Numbered from the stretch's first letter, positions 9,502 through 19,556 are shown. The stretch: 64,000 nt of DNA from Duganella radicis (GCF_009720825.1 NZ_WNKY01000003.1:124001-188000); one strand, 5' to 3'. Program-made: numbers and translations. Notes: generated by a model from the letters alone, not told the origin.

Positions 9502-11730
9502 ATGAAAAAGTGTAACTGGAGCTATTCGGCCCCTCTGCTGGCGCTGAACCTGGCGCTGAACATGGCCTACGGTTCGTTTGCCACGGCCGCGACCCTGGCC
9601 GATAACGCGGACGAGCAGCAGCCAGAGCCGGCGCCGGCGGCGGCCGTCAAGGATCAGGCGATACCCGAGGTGGTGGTCACCAGCCAGCGCCGCGCCACCA
9701 AGGTGCAGGACATTCCGATCGCCACCACGGTGCTGAGCGGCGACCAGCTCAAGGCCCAGTCGGTGGTGCGGCTGGCCGACCTGCAAACGGCGTCGCCGGC
9801 GCTGACGGTGGTCGACGCCGGCCTGGTGTCGTCGGTGAACATCCGCGGCATCGGCCTGGCCAGCGGTTCGCCGAATGTGGCCAACGGCGTGGCCACCTAT
9901 GTGGACGGCCTGTTCCAGCCGCCGCTGGTGAGCGCGGCCAGTTACTACGATATCGCCAATGTCGAAATCCTGCGTGGCCCGCAAGGCACGCTGGTGGGCA
10001 ATAGCTCGACCGGCGGCGCGGTGCTGATCACCACCCAGAATCCCCGGCTGAGCGGGATGGAGGGGTATGCCGAAGCGGGCTTCGGCAGCTACAACGCGCG
10101 CAATCTCCAGGGCGCCATCAATGTGCCGCTGTCGGACACGCTGGCGATCCGCCTGGCCGGCAACCACCGCACCCGCGACAGCTACTACACCGATCACGGC
10201 GTCTATCACAACACGCCGGGCAAGCTGGACGAGAACGCCGGCCGTTTCGGCCTGCTGTGGAAGCCGGGCAAATTCCAGGCCCTGCTCAAGATCGATGACG
10301 TGGAACGCAAGAGCGGCGGGGTGGTGGGCAAGCCGGTGCCGGGCAGCGCCAACGATTTCGGCGCCAGCGGCGGCGTGTTCGACCTCGACTACAACAGCCC
10401 GACCCGCTTCAACGAGCGAGGCCTGATGAACTCGCTCGAACTGAAATACGAGCTGGACAACGGCGTGGTGCTGCGCTCCCTGAGCGGCTACCAGGACAAG
10501 AAGATCAGCGCCGGCTACGACCAGGACATGAGCGCGCGCCTGAGCAACTACATGGACCAGATCGTGCGCGAGCGCGAGAGCTCGCAGGAATTCAACCTGA
10601 TCTCGCCGACCACCGGCCGCTTCAACTGGATACTGGGCGCCTACTTCCAGCAGAACACCATCGACGTGACCATCCTGCAAACCAGCGCCGGCCCGCAGGT
10701 GAATGTCGATGGCAAGAATAAAAAACGCGTGACCGGCCTGTTCGCGCAAACCGGCTACAAGCTGACCGACGACCTGGAGCTGCAATTCGGCCTGCGCCGC
10801 TCGACCTTCAAGGCCACCGGCGAGGGCGGGGTGTTCATCGGCCGCGGCTTGCCGGTATTCCCGGCCGGCGGTCTGCAAGTGGCGGACCTGACCGCCGCCT
10901 ACGAGGACAGCAAACCGACCGGCAAGCTGGCGCTGAACTGGAAGACCGACCGCAACAACCTGCTGTACGCGTTCGCCGCGCGCGGCTACAAGCCTGGCAA
11001 CGCCAATTCCGCCACCACCAAGTTCGATCCCGAAACGGTGATGAACTACGAGTTGGGCTGGAAGTCGACCATGGCCGAAGGGCGCGTCCGCACCCAGCTG
11101 GATGTGTTCTACAACGATTACAAGAACTTCCAGCTGGACTTCCTCGACACCGCCACCGGCCAGAACAACCCGGCCAACCTGCCGCCGTCGACCATCAAGG
11201 GCATCGAAGGCCAGATCCAGGCCAAGCTGAACGGCTTTGGCATCAACGCCGGCTTCGCCTACGTCGATTCGAAAATGGGCGCCATCAGCCTGGTGGACGT
11301 GCTGTCGCTGCCGGCCGGCCTGCTCGGCCCGCAATGCGCGGCGGGTACGCCATCCAATCCGCCCATCTGCTTCAACTATGGTCCCTACATCTATGCCAAC
11401 CAGGGCGGCCCCAACCTGATGTCGCCCAAGCTGACCTACAACCTGGGCATCGACTACAAGTTCGCGTTTGAAAACGGCACCAGCTTGACGCCGCGCCTGA
11501 ACTTCTCGCATATTGGCGATAGTTACTTTTATGCCACCTACCAACCGAACTCGCACGTGGCCGCGCGCAATCTGATGTCCGCGCTGCTCACGCTGCGCCA
11601 TGACGACTGGACCGCCGAGTTGTTCGTCAACAACCTGGCCGACAAGCGTTATGTGGCGGGCGGATCGGGAACCAGTCTGTTCTACGGCGCCCCGCGCGAG
11701 TTCGGCTTCCGCTTGAATAAGGAGTTCTGA
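9502..11730 (+). CDS. TonB-dependent outer-membrane receptor
   Basis: 742 aa. Energised outer-membrane importer, here probably for an oligosaccharide or phenolic glycoside released by the neighbouring hydrolases. The start ATG follows CGGAGACGAT. A signal peptide (1-30) is followed by the TonB-box/plug region beginning near AIPEVVVTSQRR, with plug motifs VNIRGIG and VEILRGPQGTLVGNSSTGGA. The rest is the 22-strand barrel, and the chain ends in Phe (FRLNKEF), the normal C-terminal outer-membrane signal. There is no N-terminal FecA-like signalling extension. Its stop overlaps the start of the tannase-family gene. The size, somewhat under 800 aa, is nearer to Caulobacter/Sphingomonas-type receptors than to SusC. 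Confidence 0.94.
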   Translation: MKKCNWSYSAPLLALNLALNMAYGSFATAATLADNADEQQPEPAPAAAVKDQAIPEVVVTSQRRATKVQDIPIATTVLSGDQLKAQSVVRLADLQTASPALTVVDAGLVSSVNIRGIGLASGSPNVANGVATYVDGLFQPPLVSAASYYDIANVEILRGPQGTLVGNSSTGGAVLITTQNPRLSGMEGYAEAGFGSYNARNLQGAINVPLSDTLAIRLAGNHRTRDSYYTDHGVYHNTPGKLDENAGRFGLLWKPGKFQALLKIDDVERKSGGVVGKPVPGSANDFGASGGVFDLDYNSPTRFNERGLMNSLELKYELDNGVVLRSLSGYQDKKISAGYDQDMSARLSNYMDQIVRERESSQEFNLISPTTGRFNWILGAYFQQNTIDVTILQTSAGPQVNVDGKNKKRVTGLFAQTGYKLTDDLELQFGLRRSTFKATGEGGVFIGRGLPVFPAGGLQVADLTAAYEDSKPTGKLALNWKTDRNNLLYAFAARGYKPGNANSATTKFDPETVMNYELGWKSTMAEGRVRTQLDVFYNDYKNFQLDFLDTATGQNNPANLPPSTIKGIEGQIQAKLNGFGINAGFAYVDSKMGAISLVDVLSLPAGLLGPQCAAGTPSNPPICFNYGPYIYANQGGPNLMSPKLTYNLGIDYKFAFENGTSLTPRLNFSHIGDSYFYATYQPNSHVAARNLMSALLTLRHDDWTAELFVNNLADKRYVAGGSGTSLFYGAPREFGFRLNKEF

Positions 11731-13535
11731 TGATGACGCAGCACACCGCCCGGCAAGCCGCCGGATCTGTTATGTATTCCCAACTTGCCGCGCGGGTGCT
11801 GCGGCATCTCAGGGCCTGCTGGACCCTGGCCGCGCTCCTGCTCGGCCTGTCCTGGGTGGCGCCGGCGCACAGCCAGGCCGCGCCGGCCGATGCGGCCGAG
11901 GCTAACTGCAACAACTTCCAGTCGCGCGCGTTGAAGTTCAGCGAGCGCTCGGTGCGGCTGGTGTCCAGCCGTTTCGTGGCGGCCGGCCCGCTGGTGTTCC
12001 CGCCCAATCCGGGCGGCCCGGGGCGCACGGTGTCGCTGCCCGACCACTGCGAAGTGTTTGGCGTGCTGCAAGAACGCACCGGCGTGCGTGGCGCCAAATA
12101 CGCGATCCGCTTCCACATGCGGCTGCCGGTGGCGTGGAACCAGCGCTTCTTCTTCCAGGGTGGCGGCGGCAGCAACGGCGAGGTGGGCGACGCGGTGGGC
12201 CAGGTCGGCCCCAGCCTGCCGCCGGCGCTGGCGCTGGGCTACGCGGTGCTGACCCAGGATTCCGGTCACGACAATGCCACCAATACCGATCCGGCCTACA
12301 ACGGTCCGCTGGCGTTCGGCTTCGATCCGCTGGCGCGCTCCAACTACGGCGACCTGTCGCTGAAGCTGACCGCGCAGACCGGCAAGGAAGTGCTGGCGCA
12401 GTACTACGGGCAGAAGCCGCGCTACTCCTTCTTCGTCGGCTGTTCCAAGGGCGGGCAGGAGGGCATGGTATTCGCCCAGCGCTATCCGGAGGAGTTTGAC
12501 GGCATCGTGGCGGCGGCGCCCGGTTTCTCGCTGCCGCGCGCGGCGCTGGCGGAGGCCTGGGATACGCAGGTGTTCGGTGAACTGGTCAAGGCGCCTGGCG
12601 CCACCGGTTTTGACGTGAGCCGCCTGCACCAGGCCTTCAGCGTGGGCGACTATGGGCTGGTGCGCAACGCCATCCTGGCCGCCTGCGACAAGGACGACGG
12701 CCTGGAGGACGGCATCGTCGGCGACTTCACCCGCTGCACCGACGACAAAGTGCTGCCGCAGCTGCGCGCCCGTTTGTGTCAGCAGGACAAGGCCGAGGGC
12801 TGTCTGTCGTCGGCCCAGATCGCCGCCCTCCAGCGCTCGCGCCAGGGACCGCGCGACGCCAAGGGACGCGCGCTGTATAGCGACTGGGGCTGGGCGCCCG
12901 GCATCTCGGACCCGGGCTGGCGCCTGTGGAAGACCGGCTTCCCCAACATGACGGCCCTGAACGTCACGCTGGGCGCGCGTTCGCTGGCCTCGGTGTTCAC
13001 CACGCCACCTAGCGTGTTGCCGGATGGCGACCAGGCCGCCGCCGATTTCCAGAGCGCCTTCGACTTCGACCGCGACGCCGCCAGGATCTACGCCGTCAAC
13101 GCCGTCTTCAAGCGCTCGGGCTGGCAGGACGTCGGCGCGCGCTCGCCGGACTTGTCGGCGTTCCAGCGTCGCGGCGGCCGCCTGATCGTGCCGCACGGCG
13201 ATTCCGACGCGGTGTTCTCGCTCAACGACACGCTGAGCTGGTACCGTGAAGTGGACGCCCGCGCCAAAGGCAAGGCAGCCAGCTTCGTGCGGGTGTTCCC
13301 GGTGCCGGGCATGTGCCACTGCATGGGCGGCCCGGCCACCGACAACTACGACGCCTTTGGCGCGCTGGTGGCATGGGTGGAGTCGGGCAAGGCGCCGGAC
13401 CAGATCATCGCCACCGCCGGTCCGGCCTCGCCGTGGCCGGGCCGCGAGCGTCCGCTGTGCGCCTATCCCCAGGTGGCCCGATACACCGGCCGTGGCGATC
13501 CTGAAAAGGCCGCCAGCTTCGAGTGCCGCATCTGA
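11730..13535 (+). CDS. Tannase/feruloyl esterase family alpha/beta hydrolase, exported
   Basis: 601 aa. Family members hydrolyse ester bonds of gallate, ferulate or mono-(2-hydroxyethyl) terephthalate type compounds. The nucleophile is Ser239 in GCSKGGQEGM; the DSDAVFSLNDTL stretch carries the likely acid and CHCMGGP the catalytic His with the CS-D-HC disulphide pattern of the family. A signal peptide with hydrophobic core LAALLLGLSWVAPAHSQA ends near residue 50. Two ATGs (11730, 11733) are possible; the first overlaps the TonB receptor stop as TGATG, with GGAG upstream. It sits between the receptor and the rhamnosidase, so its substrate is probably an acylated plant glycoside or polymer. Confidence 0.92.
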   Translation: MMTQHTARQAAGSVMYSQLAARVLRHLRACWTLAALLLGLSWVAPAHSQAAPADAAEANCNNFQSRALKFSERSVRLVSSRFVAAGPLVFPPNPGGPGRTVSLPDHCEVFGVLQERTGVRGAKYAIRFHMRLPVAWNQRFFFQGGGGSNGEVGDAVGQVGPSLPPALALGYAVLTQDSGHDNATNTDPAYNGPLAFGFDPLARSNYGDLSLKLTAQTGKEVLAQYYGQKPRYSFFVGCSKGGQEGMVFAQRYPEEFDGIVAAAPGFSLPRAALAEAWDTQVFGELVKAPGATGFDVSRLHQAFSVGDYGLVRNAILAACDKDDGLEDGIVGDFTRCTDDKVLPQLRARLCQQDKAEGCLSSAQIAALQRSRQGPRDAKGRALYSDWGWAPGISDPGWRLWKTGFPNMTALNVTLGARSLASVFTTPPSVLPDGDQAAADFQSAFDFDRDAARIYAVNAVFKRSGWQDVGARSPDLSAFQRRGGRLIVPHGDSDAVFSLNDTLSWYREVDARAKGKAASFVRVFPVPGMCHCMGGPATDNYDAFGALVAWVESGKAPDQIIATAGPASPWPGRERPLCAYPQVARYTGRGDPEKAASFECRI

Positions 13536-13571
13536 GGATGCCGCGCCTGTCACACTGAATGGAATGATTCG

Positions 13572-16500
13572 ATGACTCTTTTGACTTTACCGCACCCACG
13601 CCTGCTGGCGCTGCTGGTCGCCGGCGCCGTGGCGCTGCCTTGCGCGCAGGCGCAGGACGCGCTGACGGCCGGCTTCGCCAATCCGCCGAACTCGGCCAAG
13701 CCACGCGTGTGGTGGCACTGGTTGAACGGCAATATCACCCAGACCGGTATCAAGCAGGATCTGGAATGGATGTCGCGCATCGGCATCGGCGGCATGCAGA
13801 ATTTCGACGCCGCCCTGCAAACCCCGCAAGTAGTGGAGCGCCGCCTGGCCTATATGACGCCGGAATGGAAGGATGCCTTCAAATACAGCGCCACCCTGGC
13901 CGCCTCCTTGGACCTGGAGATGGGCATCGCCGCCTCGCCGGGATGGAGCGAGACCGGCGGCCCTTGGGTGGCGCCCGCCGACGGCATGAAAAAACTGGTC
14001 TGGAGCGAGACCGTGATCGGCGGCGGCAAACGCTTCAAGGGCAAGCTGCCGCGTCCGCCGTCGGTGACCGGGCCGTATCAGGACGTGCCGCGCCCGCCGC
14101 CCTTCATGGACACCTCCAAGCCAAAGAAACTGCCCGAGGTGTATGCCGATGTTGGCCTGTACGCCTTGCCGGTCGGCGCGCCGTCCGGCGCGCGCAAGCC
14201 GCGCATCTCGGTGGGCGGCAAGGCGCTCGACGCCGCGCTGCTGATGGACCGCGGCTGGACCCGCACGGTGGAAGTGCCGGGCGGATCGCCGGAACGGCCC
14301 ACCATCATCCACTTCGCTTATGACCAGCCGCAGACCATCCGTTCGGCGACCCTGTATCTGCCGGGCGCGGTGTCGATGTTCTTTGGCACGCCGATCCATC
14401 CGGTGCTGGAGGCCAGCACCGACGGCAAGCAGTGGACCAAGGTGGCCGAGGTGGCCCTGGCCGGCGTGCCGACCACCGTCAGTTTCGCGGCGGTCAGTGC
14501 GCGCCAGTTCCGGCTGGTGCTGAACGTCAAGCCAGCCAATGTGCCCGAGCTGTTCACGCCCGGTCCGGGCATCGCCGGCACGGGCTTTGGCGGACCCGGC
14601 GGCAATCCGCCGCTCAAGCTCGCCGAGGCCAGCCTGTCGTCGCAGGCGCGCGTCAACCGCGCCGAGGTCAAGGCCGGGTTTGCCATGGCGGACGATTACT
14701 ACGTGCTCGACCGCGACACGCCCGACGAGCCGGGCAGCGCGCCGGACGCCGTCATCGACCTCAGCGGCAAGCTGGCCGCTGACGGCAGCCTGGACTGGAC
14801 GCCGCCGCCCGGCCGCTGGAAGCTGATCCGCTTCGGTTATTCGCTGACCGGCACCGAGAACCATCCGGCCACGCCGGAGGCCACCGGCCTGGAGGTCGAC
14901 AAATACGATGGCGCGGCGGTGCGCAACTACATGCAGACTTATCTCGACATGTATGCCGGCACGGTCGGCCCCGACCTGATCGGCAAGCAGGGCTTGCGCG
15001 CGCTGGTGGTCGACAGCACCGAGGTGGGCGCCTCCAACTGGACGCCGCGTTTCCTCGCCCAGTTCCAGCGCCTGCGCGGCTACGATCCGGCCCGCTGGAT
15101 GCCGGTGCTGGCGGGCGAAATCGTCGGCAGCCGCAAACAAAGCGACGCCTTCCTCTACGATGTGCGGCGCACCCTGGCCGAGCTGACCGCCACCGAACAC
15201 TATGGCGTGGTGGCCGAGATGGCGCGCGCGCGCGGCCTGACCGTGTACACCGAGGCGCTGGAGGGCGGCCGCGTCAGCCTGGGCGACGACATGGCGATGC
15301 GCCGCTTCGCCGACATCCCGATGTCCGCCATGTGGACCTTCAAGAACGAAGCCACCATGAACAAGGTCAATCTGGCCGACATGCGCGGCGCCGCGTCGGT
15401 GGCGCACGTGTACGGCCAGAAGCTGGTGGCGGCGGAATCGCTGACCTCGGCCTTCACGCCGTGGGCGTATGGCCCGGCCGACCTGCGGCCGATGATCGAC
15501 CTGGAGTTCGTCTCCGGCATCAACCGTCCGGTGATCCACACCTCGGTGCATCAGCCGAGCGACGATAAAAAGCCGGGCCTGTCGCTGGAAATGTTCGGCC
15601 AGTATTTCAACCGGCATGAAACCTGGGCGGACATGGCCAAGCCGTGGATCGACTATCTGGCGCGCAGCAGCTATCTGTTGCAGCAGGGCCGCTTTGTCGC
15701 CGACGTCGCTTATTTCTATGGCGAGGACGCGCCGCTGGTCGGGCTGTACCAGACCACGCCGGTGGCCGATGCGCCATCGCGTTACGCCTACGACTTCGTC
15801 AACGCCGAGATCGTGCTGGACAAGCTGTCGGTGCGCGACCAGCGCCTGGTGGCGGACAGCGGCGCCTCGTACCGCGTGCTGTACCTGGGCGGCTCCAGCC
15901 GCACCATGACGCTGGCCATGCTGCAACGGCTGAAGGCGCTGGCGAGCGCCGGCGCCACCATCGTCGGCCCGGCGCCGACCGCCACGCCGGCGCTGATGGA
16001 CGATGCCGCCAGCTTCCAGGCGCTGGTGGCCGAACTGTGGGCGCCGGGCGCGACGCGGGCCGTGGGGCAGGGCCGCGTGATCGACAGCACCAACATCGAA
16101 GCCGTGCTGTCGTCGCTACAGATTGCGCCGGACTTCAGTGTCGCGCCGGCCGCCGCCAACATCCAGTTCCTGCACCGACAAATGGAGGACGGCGATCTCT
16201 ACTTCCTGACCAACCGCGGCGGCGCCAGCGGCCAGACCGAATTGCGCTTCCGCGCCAGCGGCAAGAAGCCGGCCATCTGGCGCGCCGACACCGGCCAGAT
16301 CCTGCCGGTGTCCTATCGCGTCGAAGGCGGGCAAACCGTGGTGACGATGGACGTGGCGGCGCAGGATGCCTTCTTTGTGGTGTTCCGCGAACCGCTGCTG
16401 GCGCAGTCCGCCGAGGTGAAGGCCAAGGCCTACGCCACCGCCGCGACGCTGGATCAGGGCTGGGACGTGTCGTTCAAGGGGCTGGCGGCGCCCGCGCCGT

Positions 16501-16937
16501 TCCACATGCGGGAGCTGCGTTCCCTGAGCGAATCGGCGGACCCTGCGGTGAAATATTTTTCGGGAACCACGACCTACCGCAGCCACTTCGAACTGGGGGC
16601 GGGCGGGCAGGGCAAGCCGCTGCTGCTGGATCTGGGCAAGTTGTCCGACGTGGCGCACATCTTCGTCAACGGCAAGGATGCCGGCTACGCCTGGCGCGCG
16701 CCGTACACGGTGGACATCGGCGCGCTGGTCCAGCCGGGCCGCAACGCGGTTGAGATCCAGGTGGCCAATTTGTGGGTCAACCGCCTGATCGGCGACGCCC
16801 AGCCCGGCGCCAGCAAGGTGGCGTTCACCACGCTGCCGACCTATCTGCCCGAAGCGGTCCTGCGGCCGGCCGGACTGATGGGGCCGGTGGTGGTGCGGGC
16901 CGAAAAAAGCGACGCCGATGCAGGAATGAAACCATGA
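13572..16937 (+). CDS. GH106 alpha-L-rhamnosidase, exported
   Basis: 1121 aa. Predicted to release terminal L-rhamnose from pectic or flavonoid rhamnosides. A signal peptide (about 1-26, ending CAQAQD) precedes the family's opening block KPRVWWHWLNGNITQTGIKQ and EWMSRIGIGGMQNFDA, which is characteristic of the GH106 Pfam family. The mid-region has VVDSTEVGASNWTP and YTEALEGGR, both carrying glutamates in the active-site half. The C-terminal 200 residues form a galactose-binding-like beta-sandwich (HIFVNGKDAGYAWRAPY). Only 36 bases separate it from the tannase-family gene, and its stop overlaps the next start (ATGA), so the genes form one operon. Confidence 0.9.
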   Translation: MTLLTLPHPRLLALLVAGAVALPCAQAQDALTAGFANPPNSAKPRVWWHWLNGNITQTGIKQDLEWMSRIGIGGMQNFDAALQTPQVVERRLAYMTPEWKDAFKYSATLAASLDLEMGIAASPGWSETGGPWVAPADGMKKLVWSETVIGGGKRFKGKLPRPPSVTGPYQDVPRPPPFMDTSKPKKLPEVYADVGLYALPVGAPSGARKPRISVGGKALDAALLMDRGWTRTVEVPGGSPERPTIIHFAYDQPQTIRSATLYLPGAVSMFFGTPIHPVLEASTDGKQWTKVAEVALAGVPTTVSFAAVSARQFRLVLNVKPANVPELFTPGPGIAGTGFGGPGGNPPLKLAEASLSSQARVNRAEVKAGFAMADDYYVLDRDTPDEPGSAPDAVIDLSGKLAADGSLDWTPPPGRWKLIRFGYSLTGTENHPATPEATGLEVDKYDGAAVRNYMQTYLDMYAGTVGPDLIGKQGLRALVVDSTEVGASNWTPRFLAQFQRLRGYDPARWMPVLAGEIVGSRKQSDAFLYDVRRTLAELTATEHYGVVAEMARARGLTVYTEALEGGRVSLGDDMAMRRFADIPMSAMWTFKNEATMNKVNLADMRGAASVAHVYGQKLVAAESLTSAFTPWAYGPADLRPMIDLEFVSGINRPVIHTSVHQPSDDKKPGLSLEMFGQYFNRHETWADMAKPWIDYLARSSYLLQQGRFVADVAYFYGEDAPLVGLYQTTPVADAPSRYAYDFVNAEIVLDKLSVRDQRLVADSGASYRVLYLGGSSRTMTLAMLQRLKALASAGATIVGPAPTATPALMDDAASFQALVAELWAPGATRAVGQGRVIDSTNIEAVLSSLQIAPDFSVAPAAANIQFLHRQMEDGDLYFLTNRGGASGQTELRFRASGKKPAIWRADTGQILPVSYRVEGGQTVVTMDVAAQDAFFVVFREPLLAQSAEVKAKAYATAATLDQGWDVSFKGLAAPAPFHMRELRSLSESADPAVKYFSGTTTYRSHFELGAGGQGKPLLLDLGKLSDVAHIFVNGKDAGYAWRAPYTVDIGALVQPGRNAVEIQVANLWVNRLIGDAQPGASKVAFTTLPTYLPEAVLRPAGLMGPVVVRAEKSDADAGMKP

Positions 16938-17986
16938 AAAAAACACTCCCTATCTTGTTGACGGTGCTGCTGGCGCAAGCTGGCCTGGCCGCCTCGCTGG
17001 CGCCATTGCCGCCGCCACCGCTGACCATCTCGGTGCAGGCGCAATTCGAGATGAACAAGTTCCAGCAGAACCTGGGCGAGCCGCCGGCGGAAGCCGCGCA
17101 GCCGGGCCCGGACGATATCGAAGCCTGGCGGCCGTTGCAGGAAAACTTCATCAAATGGATCGAGCCGTTTTCACGGCCGCTGCTGCGCCAGTTCCATTAC
17201 ACCCAAGCGGCCCGCACGATAGGCGGCGTGCCGGTGATCGAGGTCACGCCCGCGCACTGGAAAAACGATGGCAAGGTGATGGTGTACGTGCATGGCGGCG
17301 GCTATGTGTTCGGCTCGGCCGCGTCCAACCTGCTGTCGGCGGTGCTGGCCGCCGACGCCACGCACATGCGGGTGGTGGCGGTGGATCACACCGTGGCGCC
17401 GCGCGGCAAGTGGCAGCAGGCCACCAGCGAAGTGGTCAGCGTGCTGACCGGCCTGAAGAACGAAGGCTATCCATTGCGCTCGATCGCGGTCTTTGGCGAC
17501 TCGGCCGGCGGCGGCCTGGCGGCGGGGGCGGTGCTGAAGATGCGCGACCAGGGGCTGGGCATGCCCGGCGCGGTCGTGCTGTGGTCGCCATGGTCGGACA
17601 TCACCGAGGCCGGCGACACCTATGCCACCCTCAAGGATGTGGACTTCCTGCGCTACAAGGAACAGCTCGGACCGGCCGCTGCCGCCTATGCGGCGCCGGC
17701 CGAGCAAAAAAATCCCTACGTCTCGCCGGTCTACGGCGACTACAGCAAGGGCTTCCCTCCCACCCTGATCCAGGGCGGTACGCGCGAGATTTTCCTGAGT
17801 AATTTCATTCGCCAGTACCAGGCGATCGATAGCGCCGGCGGCGACGCCAAGCTGGATCTGTACGAGGGCTTGCCGCATGTATTCCAGGTGCTGCTGGCCA
17901 ACACGCCGGAGTCGCAGCTGGCGCTGCGCAAGATGAATGAATTCCTGCAAGCGCGCATGCGCGACGTGCGGGTCGCCCAACCATAA
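16934..17986 (+). CDS. HSL-type alpha/beta hydrolase (esterase), exported
   Basis: 350 aa from ATG 16934, whose ATGA overlaps the GH106 stop; a further upstream reading would lose the signal peptide (MKKTLPILLTVLLAQAGLAA). The oxyanion-hole motif is HGGGY (120-124), and the nucleophile Ser190 lies in GDSAGGG, both typical of the hormone-sensitive lipase family. The likely acid is in GTREIF, and the His is in EGLPHVFQ. HSL-family enzymes deacylate small esters, so a side-chain esterase acting with the tannase-family protein and rhamnosidase is plausible. The exact acyl group is unknown. Confidence 0.9.
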   Translation: MKKTLPILLTVLLAQAGLAASLAPLPPPPLTISVQAQFEMNKFQQNLGEPPAEAAQPGPDDIEAWRPLQENFIKWIEPFSRPLLRQFHYTQAARTIGGVPVIEVTPAHWKNDGKVMVYVHGGGYVFGSAASNLLSAVLAADATHMRVVAVDHTVAPRGKWQQATSEVVSVLTGLKNEGYPLRSIAVFGDSAGGGLAAGAVLKMRDQGLGMPGAVVLWSPWSDITEAGDTYATLKDVDFLRYKEQLGPAAAAYAAPAEQKNPYVSPVYGDYSKGFPPTLIQGGTREIFLSNFIRQYQAIDSAGGDAKLDLYEGLPHVFQVLLANTPESQLALRKMNEFLQARMRDVRVAQP

Positions 17987-18010
17987 TCACTCACCAGAAA
18001 GGCAGCAACA

Positions 18011-18463
18011 ATGATCAAGAAAATCTGCATCTCGGCCATCGTCCTGGCCAGCCTGTCCGGCGCCGCGTGGGCGCAGACCGGCACGGCGCAGGAGGAGGCC
18101 AATCGCCAGACCGTGCTGGCCTTCTACGAGAAAGGCCTGAACCAGAAAGACGCCGACGCCGCGCTCCAGTACGTCGGCGACCATTACATCCAACACAATC
18201 CCTTTGCCGCCGATGGCCGCGAGGGCTTCCGCAACTTCATCGCCTTCATGCGCGAGAAGATGCCCAATGCCCGCGGCGAAATCAGGAAATCCTTTGCCGA
18301 CGGCGACTACGTGATCCTGCACGTCTACGCCGCCGGTCCGCCGGGAACGCGCGGCAGCGCCATCGTCGACATTTTCCGGCTGGAGAAAGGCAAGATCGTC
18401 GAGCACTGGGACGTTGCCCAGCCGATTCCGGAAAACCCGGCCAACGCCAACACCATGTTCTGA
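18011..18463 (+). CDS. SnoaL-like / NTF2-fold small exported protein
   Basis: 150 aa with a signal peptide (1-21, ending AAWAQ) and an NTF2-like alpha+beta barrel. The region VLAFYEKGLNQKDADAALQYV, DHYIQHNPFAADGREGF and DIFRLEKGKIVEHWDV is typical of SnoaL-like proteins with a conserved His/Asp pocket. These proteins catalyse aldol-type or dehydration steps or simply bind small polar compounds. It is the last gene of the receptor operon, 24 bases after the esterase. The role in this pathway is unknown. It converges on the GH43 gene. Confidence 0.85.
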   Translation: MIKKICISAIVLASLSGAAWAQTGTAQEEANRQTVLAFYEKGLNQKDADAALQYVGDHYIQHNPFAADGREGFRNFIAFMREKMPNARGEIRKSFADGDYVILHVYAAGPPGTRGSAIVDIFRLEKGKIVEHWDVAQPIPENPANANTMF

Positions 18464-18495
18464 ACACGGTCACCCGCCAGCGGCAGCCCGGGGTT

Positions 18496-19497
18496 TCAGT
18501 TCGGCTTGACGGCATCCGCCACCGGCGCGCCGAAATCCGGTGTGCCGTCGCCGCGCCAGTGGATGAGCTGGGCGCGGGTATGGCGGTTGGGATCATTCAG
18601 CGGATCGCCCTGGATGTCGCGGTAATTGCGGGCGTGGTAGACCAGCACGTCCTGCTTGCCGTCCGGCGTGGTGGTGAAGGAGTTGTGGCCCGGGCCATAC
18701 TGGCCGTTGGCGGCGCTGCTGGTGAACACCGGCACCGACGATTTTTTCCACGCGGCCGGATCGAGCAGATTGGCCGAGGCATCCGCCGTCAGCATGCCCA
18801 GCGCGTAGTTGGCGTCGGTCTTGCTGGCCGAGTAGGTCAGGAACACGCGGCCATTCTTTACCAGCACGGCCGGCGCCTCGTTGACGTTGAAGCCGATCCG
18901 CTCCCACGCGTATTCGGGCTTGGTCAGCAGGACCGCCGGACCGGTGATCGATACCGGGCTGTCCATCCTCGCCATGTAGATGGCGGTCAGGTGTTCGCCG
19001 GATGACGCCGGGCGCTGCGTCCACACCAGATAGCGCTGCCCGCCCAGCGCGAAGGTGGTGGCATCCAGCGAGAACGATTCCCAGCCGGTCCTGAGCTGCC
19101 CGCGTTCCTTCCATTCGCCCTCCAGCGGATTGGCGGAGGCATTCTCCAGCACGTACAGGCGGATATCGAACGGCGCGTCGGCGCGGCCGGCCGTGAAGTA
19201 CAGATACCACTTGCCGTCGATGTAGTGAATCTCCGGCGCCCAGATGTTGGCGCTCATCACGCCGCTGGCGTGCTTGCGCCAGACGGTCCTGACATCGGCC
19301 TTGCCCAGTTCATCGAGATCGCGCACGCGGCGCAGTTCGATGCGGTCGTATTCCGGGACGGTGGCCGTGTAGTAGTAATAGCCGTCGCTGTGCAGCATTA
19401 CCTGCGGATCGGCGCGTTGCTGCACCAGCGGATTATTGAATGCCGATGCCTGATGCATCATCAGCGCGGCGGCAAGCGCGCAAGCCATGCGGATCAT
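18496..19497 (-). CDS. GH43 family glycoside hydrolase (arabinofuranosidase/xylosidase-like)
   Basis: 333 aa. The start ATG at 19497 follows GGAGAAGGAGACAAGAA and opens a signal peptide (1-19, ending ASA); an extension upstream is possible but less likely. The five-bladed propeller residues are visible: the base Asp in RADPQVMLH, the pKa-modulating Asp in FSLDATTF, and the acid Glu in NVNEAPAVLV. The motif SANIWAPEIHYIDGKWYLYF is a GH43 hallmark. Probable action is removal of alpha-L-arabinofuranose (or beta-xylose) side chains. It is transcribed alone and diverges from the carboxylesterase gene. Confidence 0.92.
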   Translation of the reverse strand: MIRMACALAAALMMHQASAFNNPLVQQRADPQVMLHSDGYYYYTATVPEYDRIELRRVRDLDELGKADVRTVWRKHASGVMSANIWAPEIHYIDGKWYLYFTAGRADAPFDIRLYVLENASANPLEGEWKERGQLRTGWESFSLDATTFALGGQRYLVWTQRPASSGEHLTAIYMARMDSPVSITGPAVLLTKPEYAWERIGFNVNEAPAVLVKNGRVFLTYSASKTDANYALGMLTADASANLLDPAAWKKSSVPVFTSSAANGQYGPGHNSFTTTPDGKQDVLVYHARNYRDIQGDPLNDPNRHTRAQLIHWRGDGTPDFGAPVADAVKPN

Positions 19498-19556
19498 TTC
19501 TTGTCTCCTTCTCCTGTTTTTCGAAGCATAATGTGATGAAATCGGGCGAGCTGCCA

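Noticed and set aside
9463..11601. Open frame of 712 codons antisense to the TonB receptor
   Set aside because: No signal peptide or motif, and the receptor reading is complete with plug motifs and terminal Phe.
13587..15926. Open frame of 779 codons antisense to the GH106 gene
   Set aside because: Histidine- and arginine-rich low-information sequence without a recognisable domain; the GH106 gene on the plus strand has clear family blocks.
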